A stretch of DNA of 35,951 nucleotides from Spirochaetaceae bacterium (GCA_025355995.1 JANXYQ010000062.1:1-35951), one strand, 5' to 3'. Counted from the stretch's first letter, positions 8,541 through 17,343 are shown. Notes: a model not told the origin generated them from the letters alone. Numbers and translations: made by a program.

Positions 8541-9176
8541 ATGGGGAACGCTCGGGACCAATCGAGGGCGATCATCGTCGCCGGAGCCGAGAAGGCCTTC
8601 CTTGAAAAGGGCCTCTTCGATACCGCCATGGAGGACGTGGCCCGGTCCTCGGGGGTGACGAGGAGGACTCTCTACCGCTATTTCGCCAAGAAGGAGGACC
8701 TCGCATTCGAGGTCGCCTGCGAATTGCTTCAACGGTGGAATCTGCGCCAGGAGAGGATATTCGGCGCCCTCGAGGGAAGGGGGATAGATCGGCTGAGGGA
8801 TTTCCTGTCGAAGTCCGCCCGGTACCTCGCCGCGCACGACGACCTGATGAAATTCATGGGGGAATTCGATTTCTATTTCAAGGACGGCGCGGCCTTCGTC
8901 CCGGACGCGGAAATCCTCGTCCGTTACGACGCCCTCATACACGCATCCGACGCCTGGCTGCGCGGCATCATCACCGCCGGCATGGCGGACCGCAGCATGA
9001 GGAAGGATATCGACGTCAAGCTGACGGTCTTCACGATATCGAATATCCTCTGGGGCTACGGCCAGCGGATCGCCGCGAGGAAAAGGCAACTTAAGGCCGA
9101 ATTCAGGATGGAGCCCATGAAACTGATCTACCACCAGATAGAGCTATACGTCCGCGCCCTCTCGCGGGGGAAATGA
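8541..9176 (+). CDS. TetR-family transcriptional repressor of the glycoside locus
   Basis: 211 aa, usual TetR length. The N-terminal helix-turn-helix spans about residues 10-55, with the typical phrases IIVAGAEKAFLEKGLFDTA, MEDVARSSGVTRRTLYRYF and KKEDL. The rest is the helical ligand-binding and dimer domain. The ATG at 8541 follows GAGAGG about 12 bases upstream. The gene is transcribed divergently from the GH38 operon and directly upstream of the GH2 gene, separated from it by one base. Two matching palindromes in the shared control region are the likely binding sites. The effector is presumably a sugar released by the locus, but the sequence does not show it. Confidence 0.9.
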   Translation: MGNARDQSRAIIVAGAEKAFLEKGLFDTAMEDVARSSGVTRRTLYRYFAKKEDLAFEVACELLQRWNLRQERIFGALEGRGIDRLRDFLSKSARYLAAHDDLMKFMGEFDFYFKDGAAFVPDAEILVRYDALIHASDAWLRGIITAGMADRSMRKDIDVKLTVFTISNILWGYGQRIAARKRQLKAEFRMEPMKLIYHQIELYVRALSRGK

Positions 9177-9177
9177 C

Positions 9178-11592
9178 ATGAGGGATATCAGGAGCATCAA
9201 TCGGGGCTGGCGCTACACGGCCGATTTCAAGGACGAATACGCGGGCGGAACCGCCCCCATCGAGGGCTGGGAGGAAGTATGCCTCCCCCATTCCAACAGG
9301 GAGCTCCCCTACAACGGCTTCGACGAGAAGGACTACCAGTTCGTCTCTTGCTACGCCCGCGACATCGAGATTCCCCCGCTCGAGGGCGGGAAGCGAGCCT
9401 TCCTCGATTTCGAGGGCGCGATGAGCGCGGCCACGATCTGGATCGACGGGCGCGAGGCCGGCTCGCACGTCGGAGGCTTCACCCCCTTCAGCCTCGAGAT
9501 CACCGAGCTCTCGGGGGGAGGCGGAAGCCATAGGCTCGCCGTCCGCGTCGATTCGACGGAGCGTCCCGACATTCCGCCCTTCGGCCACGTCGTGGACTAT
9601 CTCTGCTACGGGGGCATCTATCGCGAGGCGCGCTTGCGCATCCAGGACCGGGCCTTCGTGCGCGGCTGCTTCGCGCGCCCCTCGGGAGCCCTCGAGGAGA
9701 GCAAGCGCCTCGAAGTGAACGCCGAAGTCGATTTCGGGGGCGAAGCGATAGGGGATTTCTCGGTCCACTGCGTCCTCTCCGAGGGCTCCCGCGTCGTCGG
9801 AAGGGCCTCCGCCACAGTCAGTGAAGACGGCGCCTCGGGCGCCGCCTCCCTCTGCCTCTCCGGCCTCGAGGGCCTGCGCAATTGGGACCTCGGCGATCCA
9901 GCCCTCTACGATCTCTCGGTATCCCTGTCGAAGGGCGACCTGATCGTCGATTCGATCGGGCTTCGAGTCGGCTTCCGCTCGGCCGAGTTCAGGAGCGAGG
10001 GCTTTTTCCTGAATGGTCGGCGCCTCCACCTCGTCGGCCTGAACCGCCACCAGTCCTTCCCCTACGTCGGCTTCGCGATGCCCGCCCGGGCCCAGGCCCG
10101 CGACGCGGAGATCCTCAAGCGGGAGCTCGGCGTCAACATCGTGCGCACCAGCCACTATCCCCAATCCAGGCACTTCCTCGACGCCTGCGACGAGCTCGGC
10201 CTCCTCGTCTTCGAGGAACTGCCCGGCTGGCAGCACATCGGCGGCGAGGCGTGGAAGGAAAACGCCTGCCTCGCCCTCGAGGAGATGATCAGGCGGGACA
10301 GGAACCGCGCCTGCGTGGTCCTCTGGGGCGTTAGGATCAACGAGTCCCAGGACGACCACGATTTCTACGTTCGCACTGACGCGATAGCGAGGCGGCTCGA
10401 TCCCACCCGGCAGACGGGGGGCGTCCGATTCCTGCAGAGGAGCGAGCTGCTCGAGGACGTCTACACCTTCAACGATTTCTCGCATTCGGGCGGAGCGGGA
10501 GTCCTCAAGAGACCCCGCGAGGTTACCGGCCTCCGGCGCGAGGTCCCCTACCTCGTGACCGAGCACAACGGGCACATGTTCCCGACCAAGCGCTTCGACA
10601 ACGAGGAGCGGCTGTCGGAGCACGCGCTGCGGCACCTCCGCGTGCTCGAGGCCGCCCGCGCCGTACCGGGGATCGCCGGGGCCATAGGCTGGTGCGCCTG
10701 GGACTACAACACGCACAAGGATTTCGGCTCCGGCGACAGGATCTGCTACCACGGCGTCATGGACATGTTCCGCATCCCGAAGTACGCGGCCGCCGCCTAC
10801 GCGAGCCAGAGGGCCCCGGCCGAGGGCATAGTCCTCGAGGCCGCCTCGATCTTCGCGAAGGGCGAGCGCGCCGCCGCCCGCCTCCTGCCGATCGTGGTCT
10901 TCACCAACTGCGACGAGGTCGTCCTGTACAGGAGCGGGGCGAGGATAGGTTCCTACGCCCCCGCCAGGGAGGAGTATCCCCATCTCGAGCATCCGCCCGT
11001 CGTGCTAAGGGACCTGGTGGGGGACCAGCTCGACGGAAGCGCCTTCTCGCCGCGCGACGGGGCGACGATCAAGCGGCTCATCGCCAAGGTGCTCGAGAAG
11101 GACCTCGAGTCCCTCTCCTGGCTCGAGCTCGCGCGCTTCGGCCTCCTTCTCCTGAGGTACAAGATGAACATGGCGGACGCCGAGGCCCTGGTGGGGAAGT
11201 ACGCCCTCGGCTGGGGGCGGGAGGAGGACAGCTTCGAGCTCGTCGGCCTCCTGGGAGGCCGCGAGGTCGCGCGCCGGACCTACGGGGGCGACGCCCGGGC
11301 CGCTCGGCTCTCGATGAGGGCGGACGACCTGGAGCTGTCCGCGGGAGACTGGGATACCACCCGCGTCGTCCTTAGGCTCGAGGACCAGTACGGCAACCTC
11401 CACCCCTTCGGGACCGAGGCGGTCGAGCTGGCCGTCTCCGGGCCCGGCAGCGTCATCGGGCCGAGCCGCGTCGCCCTGATCGGCGGATGCGTCGCTTTCT
11501 GGGTCAGGACCGAGGGCCTGCCCGGACGCATCGAGCTAGAGGCGTGGGGCACCCGCTTCGCGGCCCCGGGCATCTCGATCGACGTCCGTTGA
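9178..11592 (+). CDS. GH2 family beta-glycosidase
   Basis: 804 aa. It has an N-terminal jelly-roll sugar-binding domain (about 1-155), an immunoglobulin-like domain (about 160-270), a catalytic barrel (about 275-560) and a C-terminal extension with a further beta domain. The acid/base is E389 in WGVRINES, where most GH2 enzymes have an NE pair, and the nucleophile is E462 in YLVTEHNG. LVGLNRHQSFP near 285-295 and NIVRTSHYP near 320-328 are GH2 hallmarks. Beta-galactosidase, beta-mannosidase and beta-glucuronidase activities all occur in this layout, so the substrate is open. No signal peptide is seen. It starts one base after the tetR stop with a GGGGGA site and is therefore coupled to the repressor. 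Confidence 0.88.
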   Translation: MRDIRSINRGWRYTADFKDEYAGGTAPIEGWEEVCLPHSNRELPYNGFDEKDYQFVSCYARDIEIPPLEGGKRAFLDFEGAMSAATIWIDGREAGSHVGGFTPFSLEITELSGGGGSHRLAVRVDSTERPDIPPFGHVVDYLCYGGIYREARLRIQDRAFVRGCFARPSGALEESKRLEVNAEVDFGGEAIGDFSVHCVLSEGSRVVGRASATVSEDGASGAASLCLSGLEGLRNWDLGDPALYDLSVSLSKGDLIVDSIGLRVGFRSAEFRSEGFFLNGRRLHLVGLNRHQSFPYVGFAMPARAQARDAEILKRELGVNIVRTSHYPQSRHFLDACDELGLLVFEELPGWQHIGGEAWKENACLALEEMIRRDRNRACVVLWGVRINESQDDHDFYVRTDAIARRLDPTRQTGGVRFLQRSELLEDVYTFNDFSHSGGAGVLKRPREVTGLRREVPYLVTEHNGHMFPTKRFDNEERLSEHALRHLRVLEAARAVPGIAGAIGWCAWDYNTHKDFGSGDRICYHGVMDMFRIPKYAAAAYASQRAPAEGIVLEAASIFAKGERAAARLLPIVVFTNCDEVVLYRSGARIGSYAPAREEYPHLEHPPVVLRDLVGDQLDGSAFSPRDGATIKRLIAKVLEKDLESLSWLELARFGLLLLRYKMNMADAEALVGKYALGWGREEDSFELVGLLGGREVARRTYGGDARAARLSMRADDLELSAGDWDTTRVVLRLEDQYGNLHPFGTEAVELAVSGPGSVIGPSRVALIGGCVAFWVRTEGLPGRIELEAWGTRFAAPGISIDVR

Positions 11593-11701
11593 CCCCAGGC
11601 TTATCGCGGCGGTTTTTTGCTGTCATTTCCTGGTTTCTCGATTATTATATGGGCTTCCACGCGAAGGAATGCGCGCATTCGCAAAAATGCAGGAGGTAAA
11701 A

Positions 11702-12310
11702 ATGAGGATCATTCTCGCGGCGCTGGCTACCGCCATAGTGTTTTCCGGCTGCGCCGCCGTCCCGAAGCGCCTGGAGCCGGGATGGAAACCCGGCGTCATC
11801 GCGATCCTCCCCTTCACAAACCAGTCGGCGGACGTGGCGCTCGAGAAGTTCGCTAGGCTCGTCATGATCGAAAAAGTGAAAGCGGCTAACTTCCAGGTCA
11901 TCGATGCGGCGACGGTGGACGCACGGCTCGAGGAGCTGGGCGTGACCGAGGGCGGCCAGCTGTCGACTCTCGCGCCTCAGGAGCTCGCAGACGCTATCGG
12001 CGCCGATTCCTACCTATACGGGGATATCATCGACGCCAAGCGAGTCCTCCTCGGCGTCTACCTCCAGAAGAAAGTCCAGATAGAATTCAAGATCCTGGAT
12101 AGGGAAGGCCGGACGAAATGGGAGGACGAGCGGATATCGGCGGAGACCAAGGTAGTCCTGAGCCCCGCCGCGATGCTCGCGACCGCGGCCGCGCAGTTCG
12201 CCACCTCGATGACCGGCGACCTCGTCATGAAGTCCCTGAAAAGCCATCCCCTCATCGCGCATCTTCAGGCCGTCTGTACCTGGAGCGCGAGCACCCTGCC
12301 GCGCCCCTGA
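11702..12310 (+). CDS. DUF799 (GNA1162-like) lipoprotein
   Basis: 202 aa from the ATG at 11702, which has an AGGAGG site 5 bases upstream. An in-frame ATG at 11669 lacks one. The N-terminus is a lipoprotein signal ending FSGC, with C17 as the lipidated cysteine. The mature part reads VIAILPFTNQSADV near 29-42 and IGADSYLYGDI near 97-107, the pattern of the DUF799/GNA1162 family, which resembles the CsgG core fold. Family members sit on the periplasmic face of an outer or inner membrane next to CsgG homologues and are thought to take part in an export or envelope complex. Here too a CsgG-type lipoprotein follows 38 bp downstream. The family assignment is by motif reading and moderately sure. 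Confidence 0.7.
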   Translation: MRIILAALATAIVFSGCAAVPKRLEPGWKPGVIAILPFTNQSADVALEKFARLVMIEKVKAANFQVIDAATVDARLEELGVTEGGQLSTLAPQELADAIGADSYLYGDIIDAKRVLLGVYLQKKVQIEFKILDREGRTKWEDERISAETKVVLSPAAMLATAAAQFATSMTGDLVMKSLKSHPLIAHLQAVCTWSASTLPRP

Positions 12311-12348
12311 CGCGCGGCGAAAAGAAACTCGACCCTAAGGAGTATCCC

Positions 12349-13008
12349 ATGCGCTGCGCGAAGATCCCGCACCTCGATATGCTCCTCGGCATCGCGGCCC
12401 TGGCCCTGCTGGGCTCCTGCGCCTCGGTAAATACCAAGGTAACCGCGGTGGACAGCTACCAGCGCCTCGGGCGGCAGGTCGCCGTCGCCGTACTGGACGT
12501 AGCGAACCGCACGAAATACGGCGCGAGGAACCTCTCCGACTCGGCCGCCGAAATCCTCACCTCCGAGCTCCTCCGCTCGGGCGATTTCGTCGTCATTGAG
12601 CGCCAGAGGCTGGACGAGATACTCAAGGAGATGCAGATCCAGCTTTCGGACCTCTCCGACAGCGGCACCGCGGTGCAGGTCGGGAAGCTGCTCAATTGCA
12701 AGTACCTGCTCACCGGCACCATAAGCAATTTCGGCGTCAAGACCGAGGGCGTGGACCTGGTGGTCTCGAAGAAGAAGAAGCAGACGGTCAAGGTCGAGGT
12801 GGACATCCGTATGATCAACGTCGAGAGCGCGCAAGTCGTCTACTCCGCCTACGGCAGGGGCGAGGCCACGAAGACGGTCAGCTCCAGCCTCGGGATCGGC
12901 GGGACCGGCGGCTACGACGAGACGCTGGCGGGAGAGTGCATGAGGGGAGCGCTCGGCAATGCGGTCCAGGCGCTGATCGGATTCCTGGCCGCCAATCCCG
13001 CGAGCTGA
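12349..13008 (+). CDS. CsgG-family lipoprotein
   Basis: 219 aa from the ATG at 12349, preceded by AAGGAG at good spacing. A signal peptide ends in LLGSC (C24 lipidated). The body has the CsgG/HfaB look: VAVAVLDVANRT near 44-55, LTSELLRSGDFVVIERQRLDEIL near 68-90 and a GKLLNCKYLLTGTISNF segment near 110-126. CsgG proteins form outer-membrane secretion pores for curli-like or other extracellular proteins, but many relatives have unknown cargo. It is probably co-transcribed with the DUF799 gene just upstream. No curli subunit or CsgE/F gene is visible in the window. Confidence 0.82.
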   Translation: MRCAKIPHLDMLLGIAALALLGSCASVNTKVTAVDSYQRLGRQVAVAVLDVANRTKYGARNLSDSAAEILTSELLRSGDFVVIERQRLDEILKEMQIQLSDLSDSGTAVQVGKLLNCKYLLTGTISNFGVKTEGVDLVVSKKKKQTVKVEVDIRMINVESAQVVYSAYGRGEATKTVSSSLGIGGTGGYDETLAGECMRGALGNAVQALIGFLAANPAS

Positions 13009-13042
13009 GGGCGCGAGTCGCTTCCTCGCAATTCTCCGCCGA

Positions 13043-13699
13043 TCAAAACGAGGCTAGCTTGTAGCCGACGAGCGCCGCGAGATCGAAGGCCCACGGGGCG
13101 TCGGCCTCGAGGGTGCGTCCGATCAGCGCGAGGGGGCGAACGTAAAAAGCCCCGCCCATCGGGGAAAAATCGGCGCTGACTCCCCCCTTGATCCACAGGC
13201 GGCTCTGCCCCGCGGCCTCCTCGGGGCTCATCCCGGTTTTCAGGTCCTTGCCCGAGCTATCCTTGACGCTGATGTTGAGGTCATACACGAGGCCAGCCAG
13301 CATAGTGACGGAAAAGAGCCCCTGATACATCTCGTACTCCCCGAGGGCGGTGAGCGTGAGCCAGCTTTCTCGCCGGTCGTACGGGTTGCTGATCTCTTGG
13401 GGATCGCTTTGGTAGTTGGTTTCCGCGGCCTTCCAGTCCTGAGTCCCGCTCAGGATCGCCTTATACCCGATGCCGAGATGGAGATAGGTCGCGTCGACGT
13501 AAGCCTCGACGCCCAGATTCTGTAACGAGGTTTTTATCGTGCCCTCTCCCGGGTTACCTCCGGCGAAGGCGTCGAGCCATGTTATATCCTGCGAATAGGA
13601 GAGCGGCGAATAGGATGGACATACGCCCGCGCTGATCTCGATCCCGAAAAGCGATCCGCTCGATCCAAGAACCAATAGCAAGAGCAGGCATTTGCGCAT
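13043..13699 (-). CDS. Putative outer-membrane beta-barrel protein, exported
   Basis: 218 aa from the ATG at 13699 (MRKCLLLLLVLGSS). A second ATG directly upstream at 13702 is closer to the GAGGG site, so I prefer 13699. A clear signal peptide ends near residue 19 (SLFG). The mature chain alternates polar and hydrophobic residues, with aromatic-bounded strands such as VEAYVDATYLHLGIGYKAIL, ALGEYEMYQGLFSVTMLAGL and FYVRPLALIG, and ends in a hydrophobic residue plus Phe (LASF), as in outer-membrane barrels. No named family is recognised. It converges on the CsgG gene. Its promoter contains a run of nine cytosines, described separately. Confidence 0.72.
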   Translation of the reverse strand: MRKCLLLLLVLGSSGSLFGIEISAGVCPSYSPLSYSQDITWLDAFAGGNPGEGTIKTSLQNLGVEAYVDATYLHLGIGYKAILSGTQDWKAAETNYQSDPQEISNPYDRRESWLTLTALGEYEMYQGLFSVTMLAGLVYDLNISVKDSSGKDLKTGMSPEEAAGQSRLWIKGGVSADFSPMGGAFYVRPLALIGRTLEADAPWAFDLAALVGYKLASF

Positions 13700-13733
13700 C
13701 ATTTTCCCTCGCTCGGATTTTCGAACTGAGTTT

Positions 13734-13763
13734 CTTATAGCATCGCCCGTCGGGGGGGGGCAA
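13734..13763 (-). promoter_or_regulatory. Promoter with C9 tract in the spacer, upstream of the barrel protein
   Basis: On the minus strand TTGCCC (13758-13763) is a -35-like element, followed by an 18-bp spacer and TATAAG (13734-13739, five of six consensus). Nine consecutive cytosines (13752-13760) run from within the -35 element into the spacer. A change in tract length would alter promoter spacing. Confidence 0.5.
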
Positions 13764-13821
13764 GATGCCAATGCCTACGCCGCCCCTTCCTTTCCCGCTT
13801 CCTTCATGCCCTCGCCCAGGC

Positions 13822-13827
13822 TATAAT
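13822..13827 (+). promoter_or_regulatory. Consensus -10 element of dnaE
   Basis: A perfect TATAAT lies 10 bases before the dnaE ATG. No good -35 is seen at 16-18 bp (TTCCTT at 13799-13804 is the nearest). Transcription should start near 13834, leaving a leader of about 4 bases and no room for a Shine-Dalgarno sequence. Confidence 0.55.
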
Positions 13828-13837
13828 CCCCCCAGCC

Positions 13838-16800
13838 ATGACAGACTTCGTCCACCTCCACAACCATTCAGATTTCTCCCTCCTCGACGGCGCCGCCTCC
13901 GTGGGCTCCATGGTAGCCAAGGCCAAGGCCCTGGGCATGCCCGCCCTCGCTTTGACCGACCACGGATCCATGTTCGGCGCGGTCAAATTCTACGACGCCT
14001 GCAAGGACGCCGGCATCAAGCCCATCGTCGGGGTCGAGTTCTACGTGGCGGGAGCTTCGCGATTCGAGAGGACGGGCACCGAGAACGGGAACAAGTACTG
14101 GCACCTCGTCCTGCTCGCCATGAACGAGAGGGGCTACAAGAACCTCCTAAAACTCAGCTCCGCGGCCTATACCGAGGGCTTCTATTACAAGCCCAGGATC
14201 GACTTCGAGCTCCTCTCCTCCCACGCCGAGGGCCTCGTCGCGAGCACGGCCTGCATAGCGGGAGAGATCCCCAGCCTCCTCCTCATGGGAAAGGAGGCCG
14301 AGGCCGAGCGCGTGGCCCTGCGTTATGCGGAACTGTTCGGCAAGGAGCGCTTCTACCTCGAGCTGCAGGACCACGGCATCCCCGAGCAGAAGGTCGCCAA
14401 CAGGGGCCTCGTCGCGATGGCGAGGCGCACGGGCCTACCCCTCATCGCGACGAACGACATGCATTACCTCGAGCGCGCGGACGCCGAGGCGCACGACGTG
14501 ATGCTGTGCATCGGCACGAACCGCAAGCGCGACGAGCCGGGCCGGATGCGCTTCCACGGTCCGGAATTCTACATGAAGACCCGGGACGAGATGGCCGCCC
14601 TCTTCGCCGACGTCCCCGAGGCCCTGTCCAACACGATGCGCATCGCGGAGATGTGCGAGCTGAAGATCAAGTACCCGGGACCCATGCTCCCCGATTACGA
14701 GTACCCGGCGGAGTACTCGAGCCCCGAGGAGTATATGCGCCACCTCACCTTCGAGGGACTCAAGAGGCGTTATCCCAATATAACCGACGAGATACGGCAG
14801 CGCGCCGACTACGAGCTCGACGTGGTCATCAAGATGAAGTTCACGGGCTACTTCCTCATCGTGTGGGATTTCATCGACTGGTCCAAGCGCAACGGCATCG
14901 CGGTAGGCCCGGGGCGAGGCTCCGGCGCGGGGTCGATCGTCGCCTACGCCCTGCGCATCACCGACATCGACCCGCTCAAGTACAACCTCCTCTTCGAGCG
15001 CTTCCTCAATCCCGAGCGCATCTCGATGCCGGACTTCGACATCGACTTCTGCTTCGAGCGCCGGGGCGAGGTCATCGAGTACGTCATGCGCAAGTACGGG
15101 GCGGACCGCACCGGGCAGATCATCACCTTCGGCACGCTGAAGGCCAAGGCGGTCATCAAGGACGTGGCGCGCGCCCTCGACATACCCTTCGAGGATGCCA
15201 ACGCCATCGCTAAGCTCGTGCCCGAGGACCCGAAGATGACCCTGGCCAAGGCCCTCGAGGACGAGCCCAAGCTGAAGGCCATGGCCGCCCAGGAGCGCTA
15301 TAGGGACCTCTTCGAGGTCGCGAGGAAGCTCGAGCACAAGAACCGGCACGCGAGCCTCCACGCCGCGGGCATCGTGATCGGAAAGACCGCGCTCACCGAT
15401 TTCGTGCCCCTCTTCAAGGACCCCAAGACCGGGATCGTCGCCACGCAATACACGATGGACTACCTCGAGAAGTGCGGGCTCGTGAAGATGGACTTCCTCG
15501 GCCTCAAGACCCTGACGCTGATCCAGCACGCCATCGAGCTGATCCGGAAGCGTGGGATCGAGATAGCGGAGGACCGGATCCCCGAGGACGACAAGCGGAC
15601 CTTCGAGATGCTCGGGGAGGGGAAGTCGACCTCGGTCTTCCAGTTCGAGTCGAGCGGGATGCAGGCGATCCTCAAGCAGGCCAAGCCCTCCTGCATGGAG
15701 GACCTGATAGCGCTCAACGCGCTCTACCGCCCTGGGCCCATGGCCTACATCCCCCAGTTCATCGACTCGAAGTGGGGGCGCACTCCGATCACCTATCCCG
15801 ACCCCTGCCTCGAGCCCATCCTCAAGGAGACCTACGGCGTAATCGTCTACCAGGAGCAGGTCATGCAGGTGGCCCAGAGGATCGGCGGCTACAGCCTGGG
15901 GCAAGCCGACCTCCTGCGGCGCGCCATGGGGAAGAAGAAGCACGAGGTCATGGTCAAGGAGAAGGAAAAATTCGTCGAGAGCTCGGTCAAGAACGGCTTC
16001 AAGGCCGAGGACGCCGACCGTATATTCGAGATCCTGATACCCTTCGCCGGATACGGCTTCAACAAGTCGCACGCCGCGGCCTACAGCGTCGTGGCCTACC
16101 GCACGGCCTACCTCAAGGCCAATTTCCCGGCCGAGTACATGGCGGCTAACCTCACGAACGAGATCGCCAACACCGACAAGCTCACCGAGTATATCGGCGA
16201 GGCGCGCAGCATGGGGATCGAGCTCACGCCGCCCGACGTGAACCGCTCCGAGGCCAGCTTCTCGGTCTCGGAGGGGAAGATCGTCTACGGCCTCCTCGGC
16301 ATCAAGGGCGTCGGCGAGGCGCTCGCGCGCGCCATCGTCGCGGAGAGGGAGAAAAGCGGGCCCTTCGCGTCCTTCATAGAATTCGTCGAGCGCCTCGGTA
16401 CCCAGGCGATGAACAAGAAGACGCTCGAGTGCCTTGCGAGCGCGGGCTGCTTCGAGGCGGTCGGCCGCACGGCCGACGGGGGCTACACGCGCAGGGAGCT
16501 CGTCCTCGACATCGAGCGGGCGGTGGAGTACGCCCAGGCCAAGGAGGCCGCCGGCAAATACGGGCAGGCCAGCCTCTTCGAGGGCTCCGGCGAGGAGGAA
16601 TACCCGCCCTTCGCCGTGATCAAGCAGGAGGAGTACCCCCGGTCCGAGATACTGCGCCTGGAGAAGGAGCTCCTCGGCTTCTACTTCTCGGGCCACCCGA
16701 TGGACGAGTGGAGCAAGATCTGGGAGCGCTGCTCCGACGCCGACCTCTCCCACACCGAGAGGGCGAGCTCGGAGAGGACCTACACGGTAATCGCGATGCT

Positions 16801-17299
16801 CAAGGAATTCCGCGAGATATTCACCAAGACGGGCAAGAAAATGGCCTTCGGCGCCATCGAGGATCCGCGGGGCTCGCTCGAGATCGTGGTCTTCGCGGAC
16901 GCCCTCGAGCGCTGGCGCGACAAATTCGTCGTGGACGCCGTGCTCTGCCTAAAGGGGAAGATAGACCTGACGAGGGGCAACCCGAGCCTCAAGGTGGATG
17001 AATTCGTGGATCCCTCGACCCTGAAGGAGAAATCCTGGAAGGAGGTCCACCTGCGCCTGGGCATCCTCCCCCAGCACGAGGAGGACCTCTACGCGTTGCG
17101 CGACGCCCTCTTCGACGAGCCGGGCGGTTGCAACGTGTACTTCCACCTGCCGCCGGAGCCCGGCGACGCGATCAATGCCGTGGTAAACCACGGCGAAGCC
17201 GTGGTTAAGGCTCATGTCCAGATAACCTGCTCGGCCTCCGAGGAAACCCTCGAGAGGCTGCGCGCGGTGAGCCCAGTAGTCGAAGCCTGGCGGGATTAG
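13838..17299 (+). CDS. dnaE: DNA polymerase III alpha subunit
   Basis: 1153 aa, the replicative polymerase, normal DnaE length. The N-terminal PHP domain opens MTDFVHLHNHSDFSLLDGA and has TDHG at 40-43. The polymerase core has the catalytic PDFDIDF motif (D401 and D403, the same numbering as the E. coli residues) and the third aspartate in VKMDFLGLKTL (D552). GPGRGSGAGS lies upstream of these. A helix-hairpin-helix region and an OB-fold (about 980-1060) complete it. The start is fixed because the PHP motif always begins at the N-terminus. There is no Shine-Dalgarno sequence and a -10 box sits 10 bases upstream, so the mRNA is probably near leaderless. Confidence 0.97.
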   Translation: MTDFVHLHNHSDFSLLDGAASVGSMVAKAKALGMPALALTDHGSMFGAVKFYDACKDAGIKPIVGVEFYVAGASRFERTGTENGNKYWHLVLLAMNERGYKNLLKLSSAAYTEGFYYKPRIDFELLSSHAEGLVASTACIAGEIPSLLLMGKEAEAERVALRYAELFGKERFYLELQDHGIPEQKVANRGLVAMARRTGLPLIATNDMHYLERADAEAHDVMLCIGTNRKRDEPGRMRFHGPEFYMKTRDEMAALFADVPEALSNTMRIAEMCELKIKYPGPMLPDYEYPAEYSSPEEYMRHLTFEGLKRRYPNITDEIRQRADYELDVVIKMKFTGYFLIVWDFIDWSKRNGIAVGPGRGSGAGSIVAYALRITDIDPLKYNLLFERFLNPERISMPDFDIDFCFERRGEVIEYVMRKYGADRTGQIITFGTLKAKAVIKDVARALDIPFEDANAIAKLVPEDPKMTLAKALEDEPKLKAMAAQERYRDLFEVARKLEHKNRHASLHAAGIVIGKTALTDFVPLFKDPKTGIVATQYTMDYLEKCGLVKMDFLGLKTLTLIQHAIELIRKRGIEIAEDRIPEDDKRTFEMLGEGKSTSVFQFESSGMQAILKQAKPSCMEDLIALNALYRPGPMAYIPQFIDSKWGRTPITYPDPCLEPILKETYGVIVYQEQVMQVAQRIGGYSLGQADLLRRAMGKKKHEVMVKEKEKFVESSVKNGFKAEDADRIFEILIPFAGYGFNKSHAAAYSVVAYRTAYLKANFPAEYMAANLTNEIANTDKLTEYIGEARSMGIELTPPDVNRSEASFSVSEGKIVYGLLGIKGVGEALARAIVAEREKSGPFASFIEFVERLGTQAMNKKTLECLASAGCFEAVGRTADGGYTRRELVLDIERAVEYAQAKEAAGKYGQASLFEGSGEEEYPPFAVIKQEEYPRSEILRLEKELLGFYFSGHPMDEWSKIWERCSDADLSHTERASSERTYTVIAMLKEFREIFTKTGKKMAFGAIEDPRGSLEIVVFADALERWRDKFVVDAVLCLKGKIDLTRGNPSLKVDEFVDPSTLKEKSWKEVHLRLGILPQHEEDLYALRDALFDEPGGCNVYFHLPPEPGDAINAVVNHGEAVVKAHVQITCSASEETLERLRAVSPVVEAWRD

Positions 17300-17306
17300 G
17301 AGCTCT

Positions 17307-17325
17307 CGCGAAACGCAGTTTCGCG
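17307..17325. repeat. Perfect hairpin between dnaE and the isochorismatase-like gene
   Basis: CGCGAAAC-GCA-GTTTCGCG forms a perfect 8-bp stem with a 3-base loop, 7 bases after the dnaE stop and just before the next ribosome site. No T-run follows, so it is not an ordinary intrinsic terminator. It could slow transcription or shape mRNA processing. Confidence 0.6.
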
Positions 17326-17343
17326 TGGCATGGAGGGATTAGC

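Noticed and set aside
11617-11650. Possible promoter (TTGCTG ... TATTAT) before the DUF799 gene
   Set aside because: The spacer would be 20 bp, outside the usual range; a promoter here is likely, but I cannot place it with confidence.
14435-16753. Minus-strand open frame of 772 codons inside dnaE
   Set aside because: Antisense shadow of dnaE, with no ribosome site or recognisable domain.
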